NCBI GenBank assembly: GCA_010093705.1 | Contig: MU006097.1 | Location: 1,092,715-1,156,714 of the forward strand | DNA length: 64,000 nt | Direction of reading: 5' to 3' | Origin: Patellaria atrata CBS 101060 | Taxonomy: Eukaryota; Ascomycota; Dothideomycetes; Patellariales; Patellariaceae | In this document: in pieces, positions 11,199 through 24,331 of the stretch | Numbering within the stretch: the first letter of the stretch is position 1 | Layout: every line of letters begins with the position of its first letter | The notes under the pieces: model-generated | What the model was told of the DNA's origin: nothing | Databases searched by the model: none | Seen by the model: the letters and a program-made list of their open reading frames with translations, nothing else | Position numbers and translations under genes: made by a program

Positions 11199-12031
11199 TC
11201 AGAGGTTACTCTTCTCTCTATATTCCGAACAGTTGGCCCACGGAGAGTGTGCCATCCCCTCCATATAATCTCCATTTAATGGTCGCCACATTGGCCAAAA
11301 CTTAAGCGGATAGAGCTTTTCCTCCATCGCCTTCCATGCATCGTCCGGATTCGACGTCTGCGGCTGTATTGATTGCTGTTGGAGAGGTATAAAACCGCAT
11401 CTCATATAGATTGGAACACCCATTGGTACTGAGGACTCTAGCCATACTTCTAATCCTAATTCATCCGCTTTCTTGGTGGCGTGTGTTAGGAACATGGTGA
11501 TGATTCCATTTTTTCTATACTCTGGATGGACAAAACCAGTATCTAGATCTAATCAAATTGTTAACTGTTGAACGAAAATAAAGTGGGTGTACAGTACACT
11601 GTACGGTACATACAAACATGAGGCTTCTGCATATACTTCTTGCGTGGGCCGTTGAATATGTCCATTGCCTTCAGTATGAACTCCCGTTCCCTCTCTTCAG
11701 AATACCAGTCTGGATTAATATGATCAACTTTTTGCTTCCAAGGGTTTGTTTTGAAAATATTCCACATTAAGCCTCCTGCGATTTTCCCGTTCTCCGTATC
11801 TGTCACTTTGCTCCAAACAAAGTCGTGTTCCGTAGAGCTCTCATAGTGTTTTAGATACATTTCAGCCTTGCGTTTCACGGCATCCTTGTGTGCGTGTTTG
11901 TCGTTACCAAAAACAGGACAAAAAAGACGATATATGGATTGGTCCGGGCTGGCAAAAGCCGTTAACTGACAATCCAGTAACTCTTCCAAATCCGTAAAAG
12001 GATCGACTTCTTCCACTTTAAAACGAGTCAT
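11199..12031 (-). CDS. GNAT-family N-acetyltransferase
   Basis: Two exons, 12031-11614 and 11548-11199, separated by a 65-nt intron (GTATGT donor, TTAG acceptor), 255 aa. The N terminus FKVEEVDPFTDLEELLDCQ is the usual first strand and helix of fungal GNATs. GGLMWNIF forms a central strand, and the splice restores LDTGFVHPEYRKNGI, the acetyl-CoA pyrophosphate-binding motif A, followed by KADELGLEVWLESSVPMGVP and the typical IYMRCGF near the end. It should transfer an acetyl group from acetyl-CoA to a small amine or protein; the acceptor is unknown. Fungi carry many such paralogues, often lineage-specific. It neighbours AT-rich decayed DNA but is itself intact. Confidence 0.85.
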
Positions 12032-13845
12032 ATCTGCGAATTTCCCAAATAAATGATAAAGGATAAATCTCCACTACTACAGAAACTTGCATTTATATGA
12101 TCATTCCCGGTCCCTCGCAGGTGTACTTTGAACGGAGCAATATCAGGACAGAAAGTGAACGACCAATCGGGCGTGATCTAGTAGCAATCTCCAACTGTGC
12201 TGACAAGCGTTGCATACAGAATGGTTCATTATATACCTCACCTCGAGCGTTACCTCTCATGATTTACAGTTTGAAACCGGATGATTTAACGGTCAAAGTG
12301 TTTGTTGTCGAGGTTAGGTTTCATTACAAAAGCGGGATCCGGTTATATAGCTGCTTCCCCTGGTGCGGAAGCTAACCAACATAAGTAAGAATAAGTTCTA
12401 GTTCGCCTGAATTCTGAAAGATCCTAGACCTCTCATACTCGTAGAACTTGAACTTACACAAATTACGCTCGAAGGACCCGATTCCGCACCAAGGGCCTCC
12501 CGGAGAGCATTAACTTTTTGGTCAAGCCGCACTAAATCCAGGTTAATCGATCTAATGGACAATGGCCATACTGAATGGTCGGGGTGAGTCTTCCGGATAG
12601 ACCCCAGACAGATAGGAGTATACGACAAGATATAAAAAGTGAGCATCTGGAAGACTGATAGGCGGACTGAAGCTAAGCACTGTTGGGATTTTACATTTAA
12701 ACCAACGTTCTGATAGAATGACTTCTTTATACGAGCGACTGGATATATACTTATTATGAAATCGCCTTGATGTACGAATCGGCTCGATGTTTGCAGCGGA
12801 AAAAATAAGCAACTAGATGCGAATGTTTAATTGCCAATGGTTACACGACATTATTCTGGTATTTGTCCGATTCGAGGGTGATTTTCCAAAGGATCCTTCA
12901 ATAGCCAAGTGAGAAAAGATATCCGAGCGAGGTTGGTGGGTCGAAGTTTACCGCACATTCAGGAGACGAGAATCCAATTTTCAAATCATTATCCCTCCTC
13001 CCGCGTTTGGGCATCTTGGTGAGGCTCTGTATTCAAGTTATAGATGTCTAGGGTAGGGACAAGAGATCTGCATTAGGGCTACGGGAAGGATGCGCGAAAG
13101 ACAAATCATAGAAGGATTACTTACAAAAAGACTCCTAAAGTTCATATTTGAACTGCTTCGGCTCTTGATATAGGGGAATCCCTACGGTACGGTCATGAGT
13201 TTTGAGACACTCCAGTATGATAAATTGAGGTTGATGATCCGGTCAGGACTAGCTCTTGACCTATATCTGCATAACGCCAGTTCCAGAACTAGATCTGAGG
13301 TTAGTCCTAAAATATACGGACTAACGACCGTGCATTTGAATCTTTATCGGTACGTCGATGACATCGTCGTACTTTTGTAATTACGCCTCAACGTTATCAA
13401 CGTGGTGTTAATTCTTGAATACTGCTGTGATGTCAGATAGAACTAACCAACAATTGTAGGTTATCCATCTTCTCATATTCAGCAGTTATATTTTAGCGGT
13501 AGCGAATGTAACGTTACTTGAAGTCCATTGTTGACAGCTTTGCCAATGGCAAACACGACATCGTCTTCATGCAAAACCGTGTCCACTGGAGTGATGGCGA
13601 GTGGCAAACCTGAAGAGGAAGTTGTCTGCAACTAGACATATATATCTACCGTTATCGCAAGCAACAGCATACTTTCTAGCTTGAGATTGTTAGGTGTTCA
13701 TAAGTTAACTCAGAGCCAGAGCCAGATCCCTTACTTCAACTGTTACTGCTAACAGTGCTCTTAATCTACAAACAAATCAAAGGTAAGCAGAACTATAAGA
13801 TGTCTCGACATCTGTGCAAGTTTTCTTCCAGATTCATATATCGAT
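12032..13845. other. AT-rich intergenic with possible old gene fragments
   Basis: About 1.8 kb with no intact gene. A minus-strand fragment at about 12540-12440 reads LDLVRLDQKVNALREALGAE and ends at a GTAAGT donor-like site, so it may be an exon remnant of a decayed protein; the family is not recognised. Frames elsewhere are short. The 3' part is the promoter region of the amine oxidase gene. Confidence 0.4.
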
Positions 13846-15762
13846 ATGAAAGGCGCAGCTCACTATTTCTCTTGTCATAGAACGACATCATTCCGAGGAT
13901 CCAGGATCTCCCGAGATCTAGAAGAATTTCAAAGTACTCAAAGTACTCTATCGACTATTAGCGAGAGAGACGCCAAAATGATCGATCGCATACTACGAAA
14001 AGGTAGTAGACCGCATGTATGCATCGTAGGAGCTGGAGTTGCGGGCCTCCGTTGTGCGGACGTGTTGTTGCAACACGATGTCAAAGTGACGATATTCGAA
14101 GCAAGAAATCGAGTTGGCGGAAGAGTGAGTTTTCTCTATGTTAGGAACTAATGCTGTACCGCTAATAAGATAGTTATACCAAGGAAAAGTAGGAAAGCAT
14201 TTAGTAGATCTGTACGTTGAGTCCACTCTTTGCAAGACCATCCAAGCTGATATACTAAAAATGAGACTTTAGCGGCCCTAACTGGATACATGGAACCCAT
14301 CATAACCCCATCCTTGACCTAGTCAAAGAGACGGATACATCAACTCATAGCTGGGATTACGCCGAAGCAGTTTTTAATCGTATGGGCAGCCTCATCCCCG
14401 ATAAGCGTGCCACAGAACTGAATGAAGTGCTCTGGGAAATTATCGGTGAAGCTTTCAAATATAGCAATAAGAATTCCATATCTATACCAGTGGGCCAGAG
14501 TTTGAAAGAATTCATCGAAGAGAAATTACTCGAGAGATACCCGGATTCGGACACCCGGATTGATAATGCCGCAGAAACTCGAGCAATACTTATGGATATG
14601 GCAAAATGGTGGGGAAGCTTTGTGGGCAGCCCATTCGAGAAACAAAGCCTCAAATTCTTCTGGCTAGAGGAAACTATCGATGGAGAAAATCTTTTCATAC
14701 CTGGGACATATGAAAAAGTACTCACAAAGATTGCGAAACCTGCGATAGAAAAGGCGTTGCTAAAGTTTGATAGTAAAGTATCGAAGATAACATCAAACAA
14801 TGGAGAAAACGATACTTGTATAAAGGTAAAGACAGTTAATGGTCAGATCAAAGAGTTTGATGAGGTTGTTGTGACAACACCTTTAGGTTATCTTCAGAAG
14901 AATAAGACTCTCTTCGACCCACCATTGCCAAAGGACCTGCAAGAATCGATAGATGCTCCACATTATGGTGCTCTTGATAAGGTATGTCCTCTTATGCTGT
15001 ACCGAAGAATCTCTTCTAATACCTTAGGTTTACGTTACCTTCAAATCGGCATTTTGGAATACTGCGGGTTTATATTCGCATACCAATGGTAGTGAACTTA
15101 CATCTACCCTTGTACAGCACGCCGTACCTAACCTGACGGCTACAACAACCCAAATTCATACTGTACCTGAAAAACTTAAAGAGAACTCCGCTGAGAGCTG
15201 GCCTGGATTTACTCATTGGCTGACGCCTGAATACGCCCTCCCGACGAACCCTCATCACTGGAACCAGGAAAGCGTGAACATGGCTTCTTTCACGAACGGG
15301 CTTGGCCACCCAACCCTCCTCTTTTACATCCACGAGCCCTGCTCACGCTGGCTTGCAGAGAAGTTGAAGTCAGATCCAGCCGGACAGCAAAAGTTCCTGG
15401 AATCGTTCTTCAAGCCATACTACTCCTTACTTCCGGGATACGATGAGAGTTCTACCGACTGCCAACCGTTGGACTTCCTGGCAACACAGTGGGCCACGGA
15501 TGAGTTGGCGGGAGAGGGTAGCTATATGAACTTCCAGATTGGAGTGGAGGCCGCAGATAAGGATATTGAGAGGATGAGATACGGGATGCCAGAACGCGGA
15601 ATTTGGTTAGCTGGAGAGCACACTTCGCCTTTCGTGGCGGTTGGGACGTTGACTGGAGCGTATTGGTCTGGTGAAGGTGTTGCGAAGAGAATACTAAGTG
15701 CTTATGGAATCACCAGCGATGAGGATTCGGAGAGTAGTATGGAGAACACACCGAAGCTGTGA
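13846..15762 (+). CDS. FAD-dependent amine oxidase (polyamine oxidase-like)
   Basis: Four exons: 13846-14124, 14174-14211, 14273-14981 and 15028-15762 (introns 49, 61 and 46 nt), 586 aa. The FAD-binding Rossmann motif [18 protein letters not shown] is followed by the Glu of [11 protein letters not shown], then the spliced segment [17 protein letters not shown], which is the family's conserved second block. The C terminus has [20 protein letters not shown], which closes the FAD site. The fold oxidises polyamines or other amines to aldehyde, amine and hydrogen peroxide. The first 45 residues are unlike the family, so Met45 (13978, MIDRILRKG) is a possible start; the longer N terminus is Arg/Ser-rich and could be a mitochondrial presequence, which is inference. 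No targeting signal is obvious at the C terminus (ENTPKL). Confidence 0.9.
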
Positions 15763-18700
15763 GCAAACAATAAAAAGAGGATCAAATCTAATGCCCGCTA
15801 CGATTTTGGATACGAAGAAGCTTAGGGGCCAAGGGTAGGTAAGGTTTGTGTATACAATACAATGGACGATTCCCCATTCCAGGTTATACCTTATCATTGC
15901 CCCTTCCCGAAGTGGAAAGATATATCTTACCTGTTATGGGTCATTTGTCTGAGGGATTAACAACATTCTTTAGTAGTCTTCTTAAGTATCATCGAATCCA
16001 GATGATTTCATACCTTAAGTTTTTGTAGCTATACTTTTCCTCTCTTCTGTTCTCTTATGATCGTCTCGTTGTTGACTATTGTCAGTTGTGAAGACGCCGC
16101 TCTCCCGTTTCCCCGACTTCGCTGAGCTCTCCATTCCGCGCTAAAGCATCTCCTGCCGTATATGGAGAGAACAACAGATACCCAGGCTGACAAACTCAAC
16201 ATCAACCTAACTGGAATACCGTCAAGTAGAAGTACTATAATGTACCTCCTATTTCTTTAACTTTCCAATGACACTTCGACAGTATGTCACCTTACACCAA
16301 GGACATCAAACGAGGTCTCGTTAACCTCCAGAAGATACCGTACGGAAGATACGGCACACCTTGAACACTAACGTCTCATATTAACAGCCATGGAAAGCTC
16401 GTCTCTCTATCCGACCTTTCCCTTAAGCTTCTCGACACGCACATGGAGGGCAAGCCTTCTCCACGTTTTCCGGATCTTTGCTACCCGCGCCCAGCAGTGG
16501 AGTCGCTTATCTCGTTCGAGGGTTATCGTGTCGACCTGCCATTTGCTCGACTCTATCCTCGAACAGCCCGTACTGTATACGGTTGCAACGCTATCACACT
16601 TTCACAATCAGTTGTACGGGGTACAGTACGACTCGAAGTCCACGCGCAGCGTACAGCACGGTAGGTTTAGTAACCTCCCTTGTACCCGTATGCCGTGAAC
16701 CGAAGCTGGATGCTTCTCCACATCTCGCATACGCACCCGCGTGCCGTGCTACTAGACCGGTATTGTATTCTCGCGAGCTTCTCCGGCACCTCCATGGTAT
16801 CTGGAACAAGACGGCGACCTGCCTAGCACGACCCACACGAGCTTCTTGCTGGGACTCGATCCGGTTTGCGAGGTCAACTTTCGGTCGAGGTTCCACAGCG
16901 GGCAGGATACTAAGGTAGCTTGGCTGCCCTTTTTCGCGATCGCATGCGGGTATTTCTAAGGTAAGGTAAGGTAAGGTAAGGTAAGGTAAATTCACCTACC
17001 TACTTGTATCACCAATGGGTCAGTTCCTGTGCGTACCACCTCACCACCCTCTACGTCTGCAGCTTGTCAGCTTGTATACTGTCGCACCCAAAACATGCAG
17101 CCAACCGTAAAAAGGATTCCACGGCAGAGAACCTAAGAAAAAAAAAATGGCCCAAGCGTCTCAGCCGCCCCGCGCCAGTGCCGGCTTCCGTAGCGATATC
17201 TAATCTCTTGGCCCTCGCCTCCCTGCAGCTCAAAACCCCGCCACTGACGTACCCCTACCTCCGTCAGAGAAAGATTTGGCCGCAATGCAGGTGTGGTGCC
17301 ATCTTCCGTCAACCACCTCACCTAGCTCGTTCCCTTTTCCTTCCTGCGCCATGCGGGAAGGAGAGATCTCCACTTCCTTTCGCTTTCTAAGGTTGTACGT
17401 GATGGGGGATGGCATTGGTGACGACTGTTCGCGATATGGTTGGTTGAGATTGTTGATCTGGTTGAGGGTCGGGGTGGAGGGGGGGAGAGAACGGCTCTCT
17501 CACCTCAAGATGGAGGAGACTGCGGTGGGGTATCAGGGTCTTTGATAATTTTTGGTTCATCGCGACGACGTATCACTTTCCTTGAATGACACTGACGAGT
17601 AAGTACTGAGGAGTACCCGACGTGACGATGAGGTGTTGAAAGACGAGTGAAGTCAGCACAGCCTCGAACACTAAAGGTACTAATAGAAAATCCCATAACC
17701 AGAAGCACAGCATCCATGATAATCGTCCCCCGTTTCAGCCTTTTGCAGAGCAGACCCATTCCATTGTTGGATTCCCAGTAGTGACTCCCGTCCGTACCTT
17801 AAGAGATATCTGCAAGTTGATATTCTAACAATACCCCGACTCGACAATGATTGATCGAAGAGATCAACGCGCACGTTCTCCCTCCTACAATCCTACTCGC
17901 GCGGAGATCACGGCGGTGGTGGAGAGGGATCCGAAGTCTGTTGTGGATCCATTCCCCTCCGCCTTCGATTCTACTGTTTTTGCCTGTGATATTATCATAA
18001 CGTGCCGACCGTAATGGAACGCGGTATGCTGCTGGACTACCTTATGCTGTGCTGTGGTGTATCATAATCTAGCATACTACTGTACTGTACTCTACCGTGC
18101 TGAGAATGGGACTGAGAGAGAGACTGCGCAGATACCGAAAGCCGTCGGGTGCTATACATCGCCCCCCAATAATTTGATGCAAAACCTCACAAACCGTACC
18201 CAAACCGATCAGGTAGAGACTAGAGAGTACCTTAAGATAGTGTAGGAAAATAGGAAAGTATCCAGCACGGTAAGGTACACAAAGATACTGCACCCTCCCA
18301 ATGCATCGCCAAAGGTACCCAATCAATCCCCAACGAAGACTCGAAACCGACCTTTCGAGCCTCCTGCAGCGGCAGAAAAGCTGTCGTGTAACAAGCCAAG
18401 GGACGGCGGCATGGGGGAAAGCGGGTGAGTGCGGGATCTGCGATTGCGGGTCGGATGTGCTTGGTCGGGTCTGTCTGGGGGAGATAAGGGGGAAAGGGCT
18501 GGGAATCGATGTGAAGAGTTATTTCTTTCGGGGGAGATGGGACAATGGGGCAGAGGGAGTTGTACTTGGTCTCCTAGTAATTTGGCAGGTACGGTAAGCA
18601 CCTTAGACAGTCGAATTGCGGTGGACGTGATATCCGGACGCCACTACGTCGCTTGAAAGGGGGATGATGAATATGTGAGTCTTGATACACCAATAGCCTT

Positions 18701-19554
18701 GTGGCTTCCTTGTGATTCATCTACATAATATGTAGCGATACAAAACCCCCTAAAATACCGAGAATTGAGAAATAAACGAGGAATGAAGATGTAAAAAAAA
18801 AAAGAACTGGCTGCTTTGGGGCCGTTGAGAACGCTCTACTCGGTCTCGAACGATCCAGCACTTGGATTCGTGAGACATGAAATAACGATGGAAAGATTCT
18901 GCCATGGCGAGAAGGTTGGGACATGATGCGGGAAATAATCAAAGCGAGTGTTAGGAATACAGGGTTATGAAGGGGGTTACAGGACCGGCCATTCAGAAAT
19001 GAAGTCTTCTAATGAGCCGTTCTTTCTAGTGGTATATCTTAGTTTGTTCGTTCTGATACTGGCCTGACAATGTATGAGAAAAGAAAAAGAGTACAATGAC
19101 GGAAGAACAACTTCCCAAACTAAGATGTTACATTCCTTCCTATGAAAGCTAAGTAACTTTTAGTAGGTTCACAGTTGACGAAAGAAATGTCATCGGTTCA
19201 TGTTTTGGTTCGCGCGGTGAAGAATCAGGTATTGGGTATCTTATGCTGGTGTTTTCGTTTCTCGCTGTGTATATGTGGCGGCCGTTAGATGTGTTGCTAA
19301 ATCGTCGTCTCTGGGTACTATTATGTTGCGTTGCGCCGGCGCGAGTTGACACGATCCAGACTGTTCTTCCTTGCCATGATGTAGAACACTGAAATATGAC
19401 TCTTTAAGGAAATCCAAAACACAACCAGTACTCCAGCCAATGCAGATGATGATTCATGTATCGCCCTTTCCGGTGCATAATTTTTCGATCATTTTCTCAA
19501 TTCCCATCTAATCTCTTCACCCTCATCGTCCACTTGTTGAAACCAGGAGGTAAG
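15763..19554. other. 3.8-kb gene-poor region
   Basis: Many overlapping frames occur on both strands at 16390-17545 and 18300-18650, where the DNA is more GC-rich, but none carries a recognisable motif, codon-phase consistency or paired splice sites. Repeats of the type TACCTTACC/GGTAAGGTA and short TACGGTA words are frequent. A poly-A run lies near 18793-18805. I cannot support a gene here; a non-coding RNA is possible. Confidence 0.45.
16957..16989 (+). repeat. (GGTAA)6 pentanucleotide microsatellite
   Basis: Six perfect copies of GGTAA occupy 16960-16989, preceded by a partial copy. The same word in one or two copies recurs in other intergenic spots of the window (5878, 18270, 38944, 54360 and others). 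Confidence 0.9.
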
Positions 19555-20121
19555 TTAAGAGCCTCCCACAGAGGTCGACGTCGACGTCCGCGACATTTCT
19601 CCTCTCCTCTTAGCTTCCTCGCGGATTAGCTTCTCGATCAGGTCTCCCTGCGTTGGTTGGCCCGCGCGAGCTGCTCCCGCTATGAGATAACCACCCTGCT
19701 GAGCTTCAAGCTCCAAGGGGGTGACTGGACCAGGACTACCCATCGGAATGAGACGCGGACTAGTTGGCTTGGGACCTCCAGCCTGCTTGGCGGAAGGTGA
19801 TCTCTGGTGTCCTGCGGCGAGAAGCTCTCGTTGGTAGAAATAGAGCTGTCGCTGCGCTTCTGAGTACTGACGCTGCTGGGAACGAGGAGACATGGGTGGT
19901 TGCGGGCTATTGATACCGGAGACAGGAGTATTGGCGGCGGAGGGACTCTGAGATGGAAAATTTGCCGGGTGGAACCTTGGAAGAGACGGCAAACGGAGTG
20001 GTTCGTTGGAGGATGTTGCATGAGGAGTTGGTCGAGGGCGCTTAGCTGGTACGCCTAGAGAGTCCATACGGTTGTAACGAGGTGATGGTGGTTGAAGGTG
20101 TGCTGAGGTACGAGGAGACAT
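19555..20121 (-). CDS. Pro/Ser-rich conserved Pezizomycotina protein, 188 aa
   Basis: Single-exon frame of 188 codons. It begins MSPRTSAHLQPPSPRYNRMD and contains repeated SPR/SPS motifs that look like proline-directed kinase sites. The core PLRLPSLPRFHPANFPS, the helix QRQYSEAQRQLYFYQRELL, and PVTPLELEAQQGGYLIAGA followed by LIEKLIREEAKRRGE are the blocks I associate with a widespread uncharacterised filamentous-fungal family. No membrane segment, signal peptide or catalytic motif is visible. The two helices may mediate protein binding in an otherwise disordered protein. Function is not known. Confidence 0.75.
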   Translation of the reverse strand: MSPRTSAHLQPPSPRYNRMDSLGVPAKRPRPTPHATSSNEPLRLPSLPRFHPANFPSQSPSAANTPVSGINSPQPPMSPRSQQRQYSEAQRQLYFYQRELLAAGHQRSPSAKQAGGPKPTSPRLIPMGSPGPVTPLELEAQQGGYLIAGAARAGQPTQGDLIEKLIREEAKRRGEMSRTSTSTSVGGS

Positions 20122-22222
20122 TGTTGCTTAGTTTGGTTGGGGACGAGAATGAGGTTGGGATTTGAGGTTGAGGATGAAGTAGAGGGGAAAGTTCAGATAT
20201 TGACCACGGGTGGTTATGACTGGAGATATATCCGAGCCCTCGAGTCGCGAGCGAGTGCGGCGTGATTAGGTGAGTGGAAACAAAAATAAGGCAGAAGCTA
20301 ACGTGATGTTGTACCTGAGGCCGCCTTGGGACTTTTTATGTCTCGGAAGAGAGTCGAAGCGAGAAAGTCATGTACGGTAGACAGTTAAAGTGGTGGGGTG
20401 GATCCTAATTTATCTAGTAGCGGGAGACGGGAGTGATAGACGTCTTGCAGGATATTCCACCACGGTACGGTAAGGCCTTGAAGTCTTGAAACGTTCTCGT
20501 TTACAGTGCGAAAACGCGAAGGGAAATTGAGAAGAATTTGGAAGGGCAACCGGAATGTTTAAAGCAGGCGTTGCAGGGTGGTGGGATGTATGTATAAGTT
20601 GGTATAGGACGGTTGGTGGGGAATGATTCGATTGGCAAACTACACGAGTACCTAGGTTGACTTGCAAGTTTGACGATTTTGGGTAATGCCTTTTGATGAT
20701 CTCAAGCGCTTACCGCAGAAGCCGCAAGATCCGGAAATGGTAAGAAAACCTGTAAGTAATAAGGATAGTGGAGTGTGGACAGGTACGAGATTCTAAGATA
20801 TGGCGCGAAACCCTTTTGATTAAAGGGTTTTGTTGGCAGTGGTCGGGTGGAAAAGTGTGGAAAAGGGTAGTTATAGAAGTACTTGTGACTACGATTAGTG
20901 TTTGCTCAGTTGGTAACTGGAAAACGATTTTGTCAGATCCAATTTGGCCTAGAACTTACCACTGTGACGGGAGTGATAGTAATGCGATCTGTGATTGATG
21001 AGAAAAACACGGCCGGTACTTCTTTCCTCCCTCTAGAAATACAGAGGTTTGAAGTGCCTGATTTAGCGGTCGTGGCGGGGTAGTAACAGCCCAGGTACCT
21101 CTCGTTTGCTTATAGACGGTGGGTCGAGACTGGATATATCGGAACGATAGGATGTCCAAGGCACATTCAGGGTTTATCGGATGGAAGAGTTTATCGGATG
21201 GAAGAGTAGTGATGGATGTTAACGTAAGGGCAACGAGCAACCAAAGAACTCTACGGAGACACGGGAGGTACTACCAAATAATGACATCTTGAGAGTACCT
21301 TACAGTAACAGCACGTAGCTTCGCTTCTTTCCCCCTTTGTCCAACCAGAACGGGCATGGGAAGACTTGGGATTCTAGATTTTGCGTTATAGTAGAACGAA
21401 TATAAGAATAAAACGATTCATTTAAACAACACATCACTGCCATATGCAATATGAGATAGAAATTTCTACCAACGTGACCCATCATCCAGCTCGTCGCGCT
21501 TCGTCTCCCATCCAACCAGCCCCTCCGAAGCGTGATGGGATTTACAACCAGAAGGAACAGAACAACCCACTTCAAAACTTAAACTTGTTTCTCATTGGTT
21601 TGGTATCTTTACCGATCACGTGTTGGTTTGCAAAACACCTTTAGCGATGACGCCGAACAAGCCGGGTCTTGGCGGTGTTACGGTCAGTTGCTCCTGCTTT
21701 CTTTGACCTTTGGACATGAAATGTCAAAAGCGTACAAGTCCCTTGACCCCCCTGATGGTCCGATTATTCTAAGAAAAGGTCCGGTGTGATGCGCATATAG
21801 CATATCCATGATGAGATCATACCCTCAAGAATCGCCATCCTTTTCAATTTCCGTGAACTCCAGTATTCTTTTTTCTTGCGCAAGATTCCCAATCACACGA
21901 TCCATGACGATTGCTGTACATTAGGCCCAAATCTCATAATTCATCACTTCCGACGCTTGAGCAAGGACCAGCCATCAATTGTGGTTATTGGGATATTATT
22001 GAGATGCAGCAGTCATTTTAGGGAAATATTCTCCGTTGAACCCCTCCAGAACCGAATTCCCAGCTCTGTGGGGAAAGGAATCTGAAAGGGGTCTTTTTTG
22101 GGGTGATACAACCTTATCGTTCTACCTTAATGCTTTGCAAAGCAGCTCAACATGCCCGTTCCTAGCATACCTTAACATTCACCAACTCCTTTAGCTTTTC
22201 ATCTTTCTATTGTGTAATCCCA
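20122..22222. other. 2.1-kb intergenic, no gene seen
   Basis: Contains the promoter of the 188-aa gene and the 3' flank of ARP2. Short frames on both strands lack motifs. A perfect 17-bp tandem duplication lies at 21172-21205, and a GGTACGGTAAGG element near 20463. Confidence 0.45.
21172..21205 (+). repeat. perfect 17-bp tandem duplication
   Basis: The 17-bp unit GTTTATCGGATGGAAGA is present twice head to tail with no mismatch (21172-21188 and 21189-21205), so the duplication looks recent. Confidence 0.9.
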
Positions 22223-23717
22223 TTACCGTGCGCCGAGCTTCTCCAATGCTCTCGTCCCTTGCTCCTCCCATTCCTGCTTCGATATCCACATGTTGTCCTT
22301 GTCCGCCATCTAGCAATTTCATGATCAGCGCTCCGGGTTCGGAAATGGCGGTCTGCGACTTGAACTTACAATATTTGCCAAGACAGCTCCACCAAGGAAC
22401 ACCATATGTCGTCTTCGAGGGGGATCTTCAATTCGGACTTTGAATTTCTGCAATGATGGTGTGAGCGCCTGATGTGCGTGTAACGTCGCGGATACTTACA
22501 TTGAGTCGCTCTGGGTTCCCTTGCAAGACCTTCGTCAACCATAACTGCTTCAACTCTTTTTCTAAACGACTGGGAAGGCCAGGATACATGCTGCTACCTC
22601 CGCTGAGCACTATTGCTTTGTACAAACTGCTCCTAACGTCAACGTCTGCGGATTGGATCGTGTTGAACAGGAACTCGGCGATTCCGGGTTGCTCAACATC
22701 CACGAGATGTGGTTGGAATAGACATTCTGGCGCCTCGAATCTTTCACTACCCACGCGGATAACTCTTCCATCGGGTAAAGTGTATGATTCGACCAGGACC
22801 GTCGTATCTTCACTGAGACGTTGATCTAGTTCGAGATCGTAAGAAACATAGCATAGCTTTTCTTTAATCTGTCGGACAGTCTCAAAGTCTGCGGTTCGGT
22901 TGAGAGCGTAGCCCCTTCGCAGTAATAGTGCAATGAGATTCTTGGTAACGTCTCGGCCAGCAACATCCAGTCGTCGTGTGAGGTGGTTTAGGACGGTGCT
23001 CTCGTAGACGGGAACGATATGTGTAACACCATCGCCAGAATCAACCACCACCCCAGAAGATAGACCTTGTGCATATAGTGCCAACACCGCTTGGATAGCG
23101 ACGTATACACCGCCGAAGTTATATCGCTCAAACATGACCTCACACATCTGCTCTCGATTTTTAAGCGGGTTCATCGGAGGTTCTGTTAAGAGGATTTTAC
23201 GGCCAGTCGGGTCTATTTTCATCTTTTCTGCGAATGTGTAGTCCCATAGATGTTGCATGTCATCCCACCGCTTTACTATGCCGTTCTCCATCTACACCCA
23301 TGAACAAGTCAGCCTGCCGTTGTGGATAACTTCGGGTTGTATGTGACGATAATTGCCAACCGTGTAGTGGATGATAGTCGTACAGGATATGTGATTTGAA
23401 GCATTGAACGCGCCGCTGCCGCCTCGTCGCCGCACATTATGTCTTTTACCACGATATCTCCATCTCGTTCCTCGGATCGCAGGATCGGTCGCCCGACGAT
23501 TGAAGGGTACTGGTGATCTGGAAAGTTCTATTAAGTCTATTAGACATTCATATAGTCGAGGAAAGCGTAATGTGATATGCTGATCTCGTACCTGTCCGGC
23601 ATATCCTGCCTTCAGGAACCCAGTGCCTCCGTCGAGGACTGTGAGCAAGCGGAGGTTAGCAATTCAGATGTGACTTTACGCATTGGTTTCAGATTTACCT
23701 ATTGGAACTTCCGCCAT
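22223..23717 (-). CDS. ARP2: actin-related protein 2 (Arp2/3 complex subunit)
   Basis: Six exons: 23717-23699, 23638-23592, 23527-23384, 23291-22500, 22447-22370 and 22309-22223 (introns 60, 64, 92, 52 and 60 nt), 388 aa, the normal Arp2 length. Exon 1 is only 19 nt and encodes MAEVPI. The next exons give [16 protein letters not shown] (nucleotide-binding P-loop), [16 protein letters not shown] and [15 protein letters not shown]. The large exon has [18 protein letters not shown] (second phosphate loop) and [20 protein letters not shown]. The last exons give [20 protein letters not shown] and [12 protein letters not shown]. Arp2 with Arp3 forms the first two subunits of a branched actin filament at endocytic patches and hyphal tips. 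It lies about 6 kb from BZZ1, which works upstream in the same pathway. An N-terminally shortened model that begins at MENGIVKRW would be wrong. Confidence 0.96.
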
Positions 23718-24331
23718 CTTTTGGGGGGGAAAGAGGTTAAGAGGGAAGGGAGAACCTAAGTGTAAGTATTTTGAAACGGTCAACCGTCTACCTTAGCTAC
23801 CTATTTTGGCGGGGTGTACGTGAGCGTCGTGAGCAACGTCCAGCCATTTCGGCGGGCAATTTAATCCGCTCCTCTTCAGCCTCCGAGACATCTGAACCTC
23901 AACTTTTCTCCAATGTATCCTTCCCCTGTCACAATGGCATTCTTCCCTCTCTGTACGGTTCATGAAGTACTACTGAGATGCTGTTTGGCTTTTGAATACA
24001 GAAATATCTCCACTATGGCTACTGTCAAGTCTTTTACGACTGCGAGGCCTTCAGACGTCTTGACTTTCCTGTATAGTACCGTTAAGTATACGTTAGGGGA
24101 CTGCTTGTACAGTAGCTGCTTTACTATCCATACTTGATTTCTACGTCTTACAATTCCCGGTATAATTCGTTCTTTCTATACAGTGAGGTTAAAGATAGCT
24201 TAATAAAGTAACCCACAGTAGGCGAGAAATCCCCTAAACAGGAAAAGGGTCCCTGCTATTATCACTTCATTATTCATATATTGCAGTCTGTTACGCGTAT
24301 TTCATTGATAGCCTTACATAAAGAGCTGATG
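23718..24331. other. intergenic with one copy of a diverged repeat
   Basis: ARP2 promoter on the left. At about 24160-24222 there is a segment resembling the tandem repeat found at 25470-25765. No gene is seen. Confidence 0.45.

Noticed and set aside
13195-13380. Plus-strand frame ending in a YVDD motif that recalls a reverse transcriptase active site
   Set aside because: Only the short motif is present; the flanking residues do not fit any reverse transcriptase family and no other element parts or terminal repeats were seen nearby.
16390-17545. Cluster of overlapping open frames on both strands
   Set aside because: Openness occurs in several frames at once, as expected for locally GC-richer DNA; no protein family resemblance.
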